Position numbers and translations under genes: made by a program. DNA of 12,345 nt from Ardenticatenaceae bacterium (lineage in GTDB: Bacteria; Chloroflexota; Anaerolineae; Promineifilales; Promineifilaceae): the NCBI GenBank assembly GCA_020634215.1, contig JACKCD010000087.1, positions 1-12,345 on the forward strand, written 5' to 3'. The notes beneath the pieces were generated by a model that worked only from the letters and a program-made list of their open reading frames with translations, had not been told where the DNA came from and searched no databases. Of this stretch, positions 1-6,062 are shown in pieces (positions within the stretch are counted from its first letter, which is position 1; the number at the start of each line of letters is the position of its first letter).

Positions 1-2
1 TC

Positions 3-383
3 GCCCTCTGGCACGACATTGTTGCCAGCAAAGACACCAGCCGCTTGGGAAACCTGCTGGCCGATGACATTTTGTTTTACTCGCCCGTTTTTTGGCAGCC
101 CAAGCAGGGCAAAATGGCGGCGTTTATCATCCTCAGCACGGTGATTGAGGTCTTTGAGGATTTTGTCTACCGCCGCGAATGGCTGATGGGCAACGAGTGG
201 GCGCTGGAGTTTAGCGCCCGCATAGGCGACAAGCAGCTTAAGGGGCTTGACCTGATTACGTTTGATGAGTCGGGGAAGATTGTGCGCTTTGAGGTGCTCA
301 TACGGCCGTTAAACGGGCTACAGGCTTTAGGAATGGAGATGGGGCAGCGGCTGGCGAAGTTGGGAATTGATATAAAACAATAG
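3..383 (+). CDS. NTF2/SnoaL-like protein, 3' end (5' partial)
   Basis: The reading frame is already open at the left edge, so the start lies outside; 126 residues are visible, ending at TAG 381-383. The protein opens ALWHDIVASKDTSRLGNLLA and continues LADDILFYSPVF, a basic WQPKQGK turn, a hydrophobic helix (AAFIILSTVIEVFEDF), then strands REWLMGNEWALEFSARI, GLDLITFDESGKIVRFEVLI and a closing R-P-L. This order of helix, 'ADD..F.SP' and C-terminal antiparallel strands is typical of the nuclear transport factor 2 / SnoaL-like alpha+beta barrel (usual length 120-140 aa), so probably only a few residues are missing. Such proteins bind small hydrophobic ligands or act as isomerases or hydrolases, and no specific reaction can be assigned. 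An internal TTG at 45 could be taken as a start, but the upstream codons fit the fold better. It converges on the aldo/keto reductase gene. Confidence 0.75.
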   Translation, partial: ALWHDIVASKDTSRLGNLLADDILFYSPVFWQPKQGKMAAFIILSTVIEVFEDFVYRREWLMGNEWALEFSARIGDKQLKGLDLITFDESGKIVRFEVLIRPLNGLQALGMEMGQRLAKLGIDIKQ

Positions 384-389
384 GACGTT

Positions 390-442
390 GATTTACCTGA
401 TTTCGCTGATTTTGATCTCTTATCAGGCGAATCAGGTAAATC
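390..442. repeat. 9-nt-periodic palindrome between convergent genes
   Basis: Left arm 390-410 and right arm 422-442 are near-perfect inverted copies over 21 nt around an 11-nt loop. Inside the arms there is a 9-nt beat: GATTTACCT, GATTTCGCT, GATTTTGAT, then ATCAGGCGA, ATCAGGTAA. The element fills the 72-bp gap between a + strand gene ending at 383 and a - strand gene ending at 456, so as RNA it would fold on both transcripts. It could act as a bidirectional terminator or 3' stabiliser, although there is no U-run. The periodicity suggests a dispersed intergenic repeat rather than a simple terminator. Confidence 0.6.
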
Positions 443-455
443 TGTGTCCCATTCT

Positions 456-1361
456 CTACGTGAGTTGCTGCCAGTTTTGGCCGTGTTGGTCAAAGCGGCG
501 GTGGAGTTCGTTGAGGGTGGTGGCAGAAAGCGGCCGTTCGTTGGCAAGCATCGCCACATTTGCCGTCATGTGGCGCGGGTTGTGGGTGCCCAAAATGGCC
601 GTGTCCACTTCCGGGTGTGCCAGCACAAACCCTAGTGCCAGCCAAATGCGGTTATCGGGCGCATCAGGCAGCGGGCCATCGGCCAGCATGGTTTGTGCCC
701 GGTTAAAGTAAGCATCGGCATAGCCGCTGGGGCTGCTGCTGACACCCCAAGCTGCGTTGGCGATGGGGCGCTTGATGATTACCCCCATGTTTTGCGCCTT
801 GGCTGCCGCCAATAGCCCGTATCGTGCCTTTTGCTCTACCAAATTAAAGCTGGTTTGCAGCGTGTCAAACAGTCCGCTGTTGACTGCCCACATCGCGGCT
901 TCGTTGTCGCCGCTGTAGCCAATATAGCGCACTTTGCCTGCGTCCCGTGCCTGTTGCAAGGCGGTAATCACTTCGCCCTGCTTTAAGATGTCTAGCCCAC
1001 AAGAGTGAAGTTGTACCAAATCGAGGACATCGGTTCGCAGCCGCCGCAGGCTGCGGTCAATGCTGTGGGTGACGGTTGCGGCCGTCCAGTCGGGGCCAGT
1101 CCAGTCGCCAGCGGCATGGCCGCACTTGGTTGCCAGTACATAGTCGCTGCGGCGGTGTGCCACGGTGCGGCCAATAAGCTCCTCGCTAATGTTGTAACAG
1201 GCGCTGGTGTCGAGAAAGTTGATACCGCTGTCGAGTGCCTGGTTGAGGACAGAAGCGGCCGTTTGTTCTTCAGTCAGCGTTAGCCGATAGCCAATTTCGG
1301 AAAGGCCAGCACCCAGGCGGCTTATTTGAAAGCCGGTGCGGCCAAGTGTTTTTTGTTCCAT
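456..1361 (-). CDS. Aldo/keto reductase
   Basis: The 301-aa protein starts MEQKTLGRTGFQISRLGAG, the classic first strand and loop of the aldo/keto reductase TIM barrel. The catalytic tetrad is visible: Asp51 and Tyr56 in NFLDTSACYN, Lys79 in LATKCGH and His119 in LVQLHSCG. RYIGYSGDN (residues 145-153) and GVIIKRPIANAAWG (193-206) follow, and the late region FVLAHPEVDTAILGTHNPRH matches the segment that cradles NAD(P)H. It is expected to be a soluble NAD(P)H-dependent carbonyl reductase or sugar dehydrogenase; the substrate cannot be read from sequence. The ATG at 1361 gives the expected family length. Only a weak GAAGG lies upstream. It sits 49 bp downstream of the DUF4332 gene on the same strand and may be cotranscribed with it. 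Stop is TAG. Confidence 0.92.
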   Translation of the reverse strand: MEQKTLGRTGFQISRLGAGLSEIGYRLTLTEEQTAASVLNQALDSGINFLDTSACYNISEELIGRTVAHRRSDYVLATKCGHAAGDWTGPDWTAATVTHSIDRSLRRLRTDVLDLVQLHSCGLDILKQGEVITALQQARDAGKVRYIGYSGDNEAAMWAVNSGLFDTLQTSFNLVEQKARYGLLAAAKAQNMGVIIKRPIANAAWGVSSSPSGYADAYFNRAQTMLADGPLPDAPDNRIWLALGFVLAHPEVDTAILGTHNPRHMTANVAMLANERPLSATTLNELHRRFDQHGQNWQQLT

Positions 1362-1376
1362 GAGGTTATGCAGACC

Positions 1377-1399
1377 TTCAACTTCTGTCAGAAGCTGAA
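1377..1399. promoter_or_regulatory. 23-bp imperfect palindrome upstream of aldo/keto reductase
   Basis: TTCA-a-CTTCTG (1377-1387) and CAGAAG-c-TGAA (1389-1399) are inverted around the single base 1388, with one mismatched pair. It begins 15 bp upstream of the reductase ATG and lies downstream of the DUF4332 stop. A one-base centre favours a protein-binding operator over an RNA hairpin, although CTTC-N5-GAAG could still fold. No regulator can be assigned to it. Confidence 0.35.
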
Positions 1400-1410
1400 C
1401 GTCTTGATTT

Positions 1411-1815
1411 TTAGTAGGTTAATACGCGGGGCAGATCTTTAGCTTGGTTGACCCAATCTTCTACCTGGCCGATGGTGGGCAGGCGATTGACGGTTTTGCG
1501 CTGGTCGTTGGCATCAGCCATGGCTTTGAGCAGGTTTTCCGGGACGCGCCGGGCCAGGGCAGGCACGGTGTCTACGCCTGCTACCTCTAACAGGTCGGCA
1601 TATTGGGTGCCAATGCCCTTGACACGAGCCAGATCAGCCCGGTTAGCCCATTTGAGAATGAGCTTGCCACTGATGCCGGAGCTGTCGGCCAGAGCGGTGC
1701 GGCCGGCCGGAGTGGTGCATTTTTCCAATAGTGATTCAAGGGAATCAATACCGGCCTCTTTCAATTTGCCCATATAAACGTCGCCAATGCCTTCGATAGC
1801 GGTTAATGCGGTCAT
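1411..1815 (-). CDS. DUF4332 helix-hairpin-helix protein
   Basis: This 134-aa protein carries two helix-hairpin-helix units. The first is near residues 6-24 (AIEGIGDVYMGKLKEAGID), the second near 65-81 (VKGIGTQYADLLEVAGVDT). Each has the G-I-G hairpin followed by a helix and the AGVDT/AGIDS cap seen in DUF4332 (PF14229). The family is related to non-specific DNA-binding HhH domains, but the cellular role is unknown; stand-alone copies of about 130 aa are common in Chloroflexota and Cyanobacteria (recalled, not searched). The ATG at 1815 is supported by a strong Shine-Dalgarno AGGGAG ending about 8 nt upstream. There is no signal peptide or membrane segment, so it should be cytoplasmic. Stop is TAA at 1411-1413. 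Confidence 0.85.
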   Translation of the reverse strand: MTALTAIEGIGDVYMGKLKEAGIDSLESLLEKCTTPAGRTALADSSGISGKLILKWANRADLARVKGIGTQYADLLEVAGVDTVPALARRVPENLLKAMADANDQRKTVNRLPTIGQVEDWVNQAKDLPRVLTY

Positions 1816-1842
1816 TTTCTCATCTCCCTGTTGTGTGATTGG

Positions 1843-1864
1843 GCATCGTTTGTGGGAACGATGC
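1843..1864. other. Short hairpin between P450 end and DUF4332 start
   Basis: GCATCGTT (1843-1850) and AACGATGC (1857-1864) form a perfect 8-bp stem around a 6-nt loop. On the minus strand it lies 49 nt after the P450 stop and 27 nt before the DUF4332 ATG. There is no following U-run, so it is a weak terminator candidate; a leader hairpin or operator for the DUF4332 gene is equally possible. Confidence 0.4.
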
Positions 1865-1897
1865 AGATTCTAGCGTAATGATAGCACATTATTGGGG

Positions 1898-1915
1898 GAA
1901 AAACGGCCGTTTTTC
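1898..1915. repeat. 18-bp perfect copy of the AACGGCCGTT palindrome
   Basis: GAAAAACGGCCGTTTTTC is self-complementary over all 18 bp and overlaps the P450 stop codon (TCA on +, 1914-1916). It is the longest copy in this window of the CGGCCG-centred palindrome that recurs throughout. Its T-run gives it a slight terminator character, but a stem with no real loop is unlikely to terminate efficiently. Confidence 0.6.
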
Positions 1916-2855
1916 ACCAACTCACCAGCAGCGACTCCAGCCCATGAAAATGATACGTGTTGCGGTAGCGAGGCGCGGCCGTCATCTCAAGGTTGGGCAA
2001 TCGCTGTAGCAAAATGGGCAGCGATGTTTGCAGTTCCAGCCGCGCTAGCGGTGCCCCCAGGCAAAAGTGGATGCCCGCGCCAAAAGAAAGGTGTGGGTTT
2101 TTCTCGCGGGTCAGGTCAAGCTGGTCGGGGTTGGGAAACTGTGCCGGGTCGCGGTTGGCCGCTCCCAGCAGCAGTGAAACCTGTGTGCCTTGCTTAAACA
2201 TCTGCCCGCCGTATTCCAAATCTTCCAGCACCCAGCGGTTAAATTGGTGCAGCGGGGTGTCGTAGCGCAGGAGTTCTTCAACGGCCGTTTTTGCCAACCC
2301 CACCCCATCCTGCCGCCACCGCTCCCACTCATCCCGATTTTGCAGCAGTGCCGCCACCCCGTTGCCCACCACATTCACCGTCGCCTCATGCCCGGCGTTT
2401 AGCACCAAAATGCAGGTTGAAATCAGCTCATCTTCTGTCAGCTTTTCCCCCGCCTCCTCCACGGCAATCAGGTGGGTGATCAAATCATCCTTTGGCTGCC
2501 GCCGCCGCTGCGCCACATAGCCGCGCAGATAGTCGGCAAACTCGACGGCGGCCTGCACAGCGGCCGTTTCCATTTCGGCCGTTCGCGCCAGCTCATACAT
2601 CCGCACCATGGCGTGTGACCAATCAAGTAGCTGCTGGCTCATGTCGGTCGGCACGCCCAGCATGTCGGCAATGACGATGACGGGGATGGGGGAGGCAAAG
2701 GCGGGCAGCAAGTCGTCGCCCGGCTGCATTTGGTCAATGAGCTGGTGGCTGAGTTGGGCAATGCGCTCGCGCAGCCGTTCGATGTGGCGGGCGGTAAATG
2801 CCTTGTGCACCAGCCCGCGCAGCCGGGTGTGGGCGGGCGGCTCCAGATCAAGCAT
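1914..2855 (-). CDS. P450 C-terminal fragment (haem-binding part)
   Basis: This is the larger open piece, with its first ATG at 2855, giving 313 aa; the frame is open back to 2906. It holds the I-helix oxygen-activation motif AGHEATVN (residues 154-161), the K-helix ExxR in VEELLRYDTP, and the haem loop FGAGIHFCLGAPLAR with the axial Cys265. No Shine-Dalgarno precedes the ATG, so independent translation is unlikely. Without the N-terminal 94 residues the fold would probably be inactive. Confidence 0.7.
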   Translation of the reverse strand: MLDLEPPAHTRLRGLVHKAFTARHIERLRERIAQLSHQLIDQMQPGDDLLPAFASPIPVIVIADMLGVPTDMSQQLLDWSHAMVRMYELARTAEMETAAVQAAVEFADYLRGYVAQRRRQPKDDLITHLIAVEEAGEKLTEDELISTCILVLNAGHEATVNVVGNGVAALLQNRDEWERWRQDGVGLAKTAVEELLRYDTPLHQFNRWVLEDLEYGGQMFKQGTQVSLLLGAANRDPAQFPNPDQLDLTREKNPHLSFGAGIHFCLGAPLARLELQTSLPILLQRLPNLEMTAAPRYRNTYHFHGLESLLVSW

Positions 2856-2906
2856 GGAGAGGCGGTCAATGTCGTAGAACGGTTTGAGGTGGGGTGGTTC
2901 GGCCGG

Positions 2907-3137
2907 TCAGCTCAGTTCTTCGCGGCTTTTGATGTGGGTGATTTGGCGGCCAAAGCGACGGTCGCGCAAAATGTTGGACACGTCTTCGTGGCGGGTGAAC
3001 GTCCACAAATCGTGGTTTTGCCAGTAAAAAACGGGCACCCACTGCCGCAGTTTGTGGTAGGTGGGGTAGGGGTCGTGGTAGAAGGCAGGGTCGCGGATGT
3101 CTAGATCAACGTGGCGGGTAGTGTTGTTTATGTTCAT
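2907..3137 (-). CDS. P450 N-terminal fragment
   Basis: The piece is 76 aa from ATG 3137 to the TGA at 2909-2907. It holds the usual N-terminal P450 segment: DIRDPAFYHDPYPTYHKLRQ, then PVFYWQNHDLWTFTRHEDV and NILRDRRFGRQI. The frame stays open upstream to an ATG at 3218, but those 27 codons look non-coding, and the N-terminus at MNINN fits the family length and the promoter found just upstream. No Shine-Dalgarno precedes it. Confidence 0.65.
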   Translation of the reverse strand: MNINNTTRHVDLDIRDPAFYHDPYPTYHKLRQWVPVFYWQNHDLWTFTRHEDVSNILRDRRFGRQITHIKSREELS

Positions 3138-3143
3138 GGCAGG

Positions 3144-3171
3144 ATTGTAGGGAAGGTAGTTGAATTTGCAA
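3144..3171 (-). promoter_or_regulatory. Possible P450 promoter giving a leaderless mRNA
   Basis: On the minus strand, TTGCAA (3171-3166) and TACAAT (3149-3144) are 16 bp apart, close to the sigma-70 consensus. The -10 box ends only 6 bp before the P450 ATG, so transcription should begin at or next to the A of the start codon. That agrees with the absence of a Shine-Dalgarno sequence. Confidence 0.45.
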
Positions 3172-3332
3172 AAAGCCCTGTTTATTCTATTTCCTAGAAG
3201 ATGTGTATTTGCACTCAATCCAAATAGCTCTGTCCTCTAAAGCAATCATTCAGTGTACATCGAGCTAACCTGTGCAGTAGACCAAGGCTTGTGTCTAGTA
3301 AAATGCCCTCGTAGTTCCGCAAACTGTGCTTA

Positions 3333-3361
3333 TTGACGCACGCTGTTGAATCTTGTAAAAT
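3333..3361 (+). promoter_or_regulatory. Sigma-70-type promoter of the sugar operon
   Basis: TTGACG (3333-3338) and TAAAAT (3356-3361) are each one base off the consensus boxes and are separated by the ideal 17 bp. The start point would fall near 3368, inside the palindrome at 3364-3389. A second, weaker pair (TTGCTT 3394-3399 and TATAGT 3415-3420, 15-bp spacing) lies downstream and could serve as an alternative promoter just beyond the operator. Confidence 0.6.
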
Positions 3362-3363
3362 CC

Positions 3364-3389
3364 CGTAAATGTTTCCGGTAACATTTACG
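3364..3389. promoter_or_regulatory. 26-bp palindrome, probable LacI-family operator
   Basis: CGTAAATGTT (3364-3373) and AACATTTACG (3380-3389) are perfect inverted copies. They surround T-CCGG-T, so only one base pair in 26 breaks symmetry. The 14-bp core TGTTTCCGGTAACA has the central CG and flanking TG...CA typical of LacI/GalR/CcpA-family operators. It covers the predicted transcription start, the classic position for repression. The LacI-family gene at 10561 is the natural partner. No second copy was found in the window. Confidence 0.7.
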
Positions 3390-3546
3390 AGAATTGCTTT
3401 TAGGCCAACATTGGTATAGTTGTTGTGGAACATGCTTTGTTTCTAACAATCTTGGAGGTGCTTATAGCTTTAGCCAAGAAAAACTTTCAAGCCTCTGCAT
3501 AAGTTGTGTCTCAAACTAATTATTCCTATCTGGAGGAAAAGAAACG

Positions 3547-5019
3547 ATGAAAAAAACAGTTTACACCATCTTTTTGTTGTTGATGGTTGCCCTGCTAGTT
3601 GTTAGCTGTGGTGGTTCTTCGCCAGCCGCCCCAGCCGAAGAACCCGCTGTCGAAGAACCTGTTGTTGAGGAACCCGCTGCTGAAGAGCCTGCTGCTGAGG
3701 AACCCACTGCTGAAGAACCCGTCGCTGAGGAACCCGCTGCCGAAGAGCCTGCCGCTGAAGAACCTGTTGCTGAAGAACCAGCCGCCGAAGAACCGGCACA
3801 AGAAAGTGTAACGATTACCTACATGGCCAGCCAGGGCTGGATTAAGGATGCTGAACTGGAACTCGCCGCCCAATTTGAGGCAGAAACTGGTATTCATGTT
3901 GATTATCAGATTTTGCCTGCCGATCAATATTTCAACGTCCTTACCACCAAACTGAACTCTGGCGAAGGAACCGACATTTTTGGTGGACAGAGCGGACAAA
4001 CAGACCTGAAAGTTCTCTATAATGTTGAAGAAAATGCGGTAGACTTGACTGATCAAGAATGGACCCAACGTATGGATCCGCTGGCCCTGGAAATGGTGAG
4101 CTTAAATGGCCGTGTTTACGGCGCGGAAATCTGGGACATCGTCGCTTCCAACTATTTCATCATGGTCTACAACAAAGACATCTTCGCCGACCTCGGCATC
4201 AGCGTTCCCGGCTCCTATGAAGATTTCAAGGCCGCTTGCCAAACAATCATGGACAATGGCAACGGCATCATCCCCGTCTATCAACCCATCTCTGATGGTT
4301 GGCATCACGTCCTATGGTTCCCCATGATCGGCCCTCGTTTTGAACAAGCCGATCCGGGCCTATCCGCCCAATTAAACGCCAACGAAACCCAATTTGCCGA
4401 CGTGGCTATCATGTCCGAAGCCTTAACCCAATTGCAAGAGCTGTACGACATGGGCTGCTTTGGCGACAATGCGTTGTCCGATGCCTTCGCCGATGCCAAC
4501 GCGAAACTCGCCAACGGTGAGTATGCTATGGCCCTCACCACTCTCACCACCCCTGTTTCCATCGAATCAGAATATGGTGTGGCCGCCAACACATTTGGCT
4601 TCTTCCCCATCCCACTGGTGGATAACCAATTGTCTCCTGCCCATCCGGCCGGCCCCAGTAAATTCATCTACTCCGGCTCAGAACACATCGAAGAAGCCAA
4701 ACAATACCTGGCCTTCCTGATGGAGCCAGAAAACCTGCAATATCTGCTAGATAACACAGATGAATTTGCCGACCTTGACTTCTCAGGCCTCCAGTCAAAA
4801 TGGACACCTGAACAGCAAGAGTACCTGGATGCCTATCCCGCAGAATCCATTGTTTATCAAGATGTTGTCAACTATGTCAATCCGCAATGGATGGATATTG
4901 GTCGGGATATAGAATCCATGTTCATCGGTACCATGACGGCCGATGAGGTGCTGCAAAGCATTGATCAACGTCGCGCCGAAATGGCTGCTACCGCTTCGGA
5001 TCCTGCTTGGGGTCAGTAA
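3547..5019 (+). CDS. Sugar ABC transporter substrate-binding lipoprotein
   Basis: The 490-aa protein begins with a lipoprotein signal: MKK, a hydrophobic core, and the lipobox VVSC with Cys21 as the lipidated residue. Residues 31-85 are eleven EEPxx repeats forming an acidic, proline-rich tether that holds the domain away from the membrane. From about residue 87 it is a family 1 extracellular solute-binding protein (MalE/UgpB-like), starting ITYMASQGWIKDAELELAAQ, with QFEAETGIHVDYQILP, NVLTTKLNSGEGTDIF, LNGRVYGAEIWDIVASNYF, MVYNKDIFADLGISVPGSYE and late LAFLMEPENLQYLL. Trp and Tyr residues, such as in SDGWHHVLWFP, may stack on sugar rings. GGAGG at 3532-3536 supports the ATG at 3547. It is first in the operon, followed by a strong hairpin and two permeases. 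Ligand: probably an oligosaccharide, judged by the GH31 partner. Confidence 0.93.
   Translation: MKKTVYTIFLLLMVALLVVSCGGSSPAAPAEEPAVEEPVVEEPAAEEPAAEEPTAEEPVAEEPAAEEPAAEEPVAEEPAAEEPAQESVTITYMASQGWIKDAELELAAQFEAETGIHVDYQILPADQYFNVLTTKLNSGEGTDIFGGQSGQTDLKVLYNVEENAVDLTDQEWTQRMDPLALEMVSLNGRVYGAEIWDIVASNYFIMVYNKDIFADLGISVPGSYEDFKAACQTIMDNGNGIIPVYQPISDGWHHVLWFPMIGPRFEQADPGLSAQLNANETQFADVAIMSEALTQLQELYDMGCFGDNALSDAFADANAKLANGEYAMALTTLTTPVSIESEYGVAANTFGFFPIPLVDNQLSPAHPAGPSKFIYSGSEHIEEAKQYLAFLMEPENLQYLLDNTDEFADLDFSGLQSKWTPEQQEYLDAYPAESIVYQDVVNYVNPQWMDIGRDIESMFIGTMTADEVLQSIDQRRAEMAATASDPAWGQ
3637..3801 (+). repeat. Eleven 15-bp tandem repeats encoding EEPxx
   Basis: There are eleven in-frame 15-bp units, each GAR-GAR-CCN followed by two mostly Ala/Val/Thr codons (the last ends Ala-Gln). 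Third-codon positions vary (GAA/GAG; CCC, CCT, CCA, CCG), so the array is old or under amino-acid selection rather than freshly duplicated. It codes for the surface linker of the lipoprotein. Copy number may vary between strains by slippage in 15-bp steps without breaking the frame. Confidence 0.9.
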
Positions 5020-5090
5020 CCCTTCTAAGCAAACAGGCAACGGCCGTTAAGTTGGCACAAAACCTTTACGGCTCTTGCTAGGTCTAGGGC

Positions 5091-5130
5091 TAAACAGTGG
5101 GGGCGGGCGCAACCCCGCCCCCACTGTTTA
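5091..5130 (+). other. Perfect 17-bp GC-rich hairpin between binding protein and permease
   Basis: TAAACAGTGGGGGCGGG (5091-5107) pairs perfectly with 5114-5130 around the loop CGCAAC. The stem is very stable, but no U-run follows (AGTTATAGTT). Placed between an ABC binding-protein gene and its permeases, it resembles the malE-malF type of intergenic hairpin, which stops 3' exonucleases and attenuates downstream expression so that binding protein outnumbers permease. The gap also carries an AACGGCCGTT palindrome at 5039-5048. Confidence 0.75.
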
Positions 5131-5185
5131 AGTTATAGTTCGATTGGGTGTCAGGAAAAGCTCAATCGGCGACAATAGGCAAATC

Positions 5186-6058
5186 ATGAAAGATAAAACC
5201 TATCCTTTCTATTTTGTCATCGCTGCATTGATTCTGTATGGCGTATTCTTTGTGTTGCCCAGCATCATGGGCTTCTATTATGCCTTTACAGATTGGAACA
5301 GCTACACCACCGAAGTCCACTGGGTGGGTCTTGATAATTACACAACCATCCTGACATCAACAAAAAGTTACGTTAGCTACATCAAAAATACCGTCATCTT
5401 TACCGTAGCGACCATTTTGTTAAAAACCATTCTCGCTTTGGGATTGGCCGTTCTCCTCACGGAGGGCGTGCGCCGCTTTAGAGATGTTTATCGTGCCATC
5501 ATGTATCTGCCGGCCGTACTGCCCGTTCTGGTCATCAGCCTCATTTTCAAATCAATCCTAAATCCAGCCACAGGTCTCCTAAACAGTTCCTTGCGTGCTG
5601 TTGGCCTAGATTTCCTGGCTCAAAAATGGCTAGTAGATTTGACCTGGGCGATGCCTTCAGTCATCGGCGTTGATGTCTGGCGTGGCGTGGGCTACATCAT
5701 GGTTATCTTAATCGCTGGGTTACAAGCTATTCCACGAGAATATTATGAGGCAGCGGCAATTGATGGAGCCAGCAAGTGGCAATCCTTCTTGGGCATCACC
5801 CTTCCTTTAATGATGCCTGTGCTAACAGTAACCACAGTCTTGAATCTGCTGTATGGGTTGAAAGTGTTCGACATCGTCTTTGTGTTGACCAATGGTGGCC
5901 CCGGACGAGCGACCGAAACGGTTTACACAGCGATATTCCAGGATTTTTCCAAGGGCCGCTACGGGGTTGCTACAGCATTGTCATCTGTTTTGTTCATAGT
6001 TATGATCGCCCTTGGTTATCTCGTGATCCGTTTCATGCACCAAGACGAGGTAGAGTAA
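5186..6058 (+). CDS. Sugar ABC transporter permease, MalF type
   Basis: The chosen start is ATG 5186 (MKDKTYPFYFVIAALILYGV), giving 290 aa. A TTG at 5144 would add 14 polar residues but has no ribosome site; a weak TAGGC precedes 5186. Six membrane segments are readable: FYFVIAALILYGVFFVLPSI, VIFTVATILLKTILALGLAV, LPAVLPVLVISLIF, VGYIMVILIAGL, VTTVLNLLYGLKVFDIVFVL and LSSVLFIVMIALGYLVIRFM. The EAA loop that docks on the ATPase is EYYEAAAIDGASKWQSF (EAAAIDG about 188-194) followed by ITLPLMMPVL, and the family's late TNGGPGRATETV is present. With the next gene it forms the heterodimeric channel of a CUT1-type carbohydrate importer. It lies 166 bp after the binding protein and 4 bp before the second permease. 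Confidence 0.92.
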   Translation: MKDKTYPFYFVIAALILYGVFFVLPSIMGFYYAFTDWNSYTTEVHWVGLDNYTTILTSTKSYVSYIKNTVIFTVATILLKTILALGLAVLLTEGVRRFRDVYRAIMYLPAVLPVLVISLIFKSILNPATGLLNSSLRAVGLDFLAQKWLVDLTWAMPSVIGVDVWRGVGYIMVILIAGLQAIPREYYEAAAIDGASKWQSFLGITLPLMMPVLTVTTVLNLLYGLKVFDIVFVLTNGGPGRATETVYTAIFQDFSKGRYGVATALSSVLFIVMIALGYLVIRFMHQDEVE

Positions 6059-6062
6059 CGCT

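Larger units (their letters stand above)
1914..3137 (-). pseudogene. Cytochrome P450 interrupted by an in-frame TGA
   Basis: Read through a single TGA at 2909-2907, the frame encodes 407 residues, the usual size of a soluble class I bacterial P450. The two halves are in the same frame (2909 to 2855 is 54 nt), so this is a nonsense codon and not a frameshift. The 17 codons after the TGA read PAEPPHLKPFYDIDRLS, then MLDLEPPAHTRLRGLV, the conserved segment expected just there. All later P450 landmarks are intact, which points to a very recent mutation, a sequencing error, or readthrough; TGG to TGA (Trp77) would be the simplest change. The gene's own terminal stop is also TGA, and no other gene here uses TGA. 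P450s need a ferredoxin and reductase, and none is encoded nearby. The substrate is unknown. Confidence 0.8.
3138..3546. other. Divergent control region without genes
   Basis: This 409-bp, AT-richer gap separates the P450 (leftward) from the transporter operon (rightward). It holds a possible P450 promoter at its left end, a promoter plus palindromic operator in the middle, and about 180 nt of untranslated leader before the binding-protein ATG. Within the leader, CTTGG (3449-3453) and CCAAG (3474-3478) could pair across about 20 nt; no known riboswitch was recognised. A 72-codon minus-strand ORF here has no coding character. Confidence 0.6.

Noticed and set aside
2856..2906. Frameshift as the cause of the split P450
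   Set aside because: The distance between the TGA and the downstream ATG is a multiple of three, and the intervening codons continue the P450 sequence, so it is a nonsense codon.
2907..2909. Genome-wide TGA-to-Trp recoding
   Set aside because: The same P450 ends properly at a TGA right after its usual C-terminal SLLVSW; one internal TGA is not enough to claim recoding.
3215..3433. 72-codon minus-strand ORF in the divergent control region
   Set aside because: No recognisable domain, it spans the predicted promoter and operator, and its composition (many Asn, Cys, Leu, Arg) looks like translated intergenic DNA.
3637..3801. Tandem repeats considered as a CRISPR array
   Set aside because: Units are 15 bp without spacers and are an in-frame protein repeat.
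3595..4068. 157-codon minus-strand ORF opposite the binding protein
   Set aside because: Its repetitive Phe/Gly/Ser stretch is simply the antisense of the EEPxx repeats; the + strand has a lipobox and a clear family match.
5144..5185. TTG start adding 14 residues to the first permease
   Set aside because: No Shine-Dalgarno and a polar extension not seen in the family; ATG 5186 places the first membrane helix normally.
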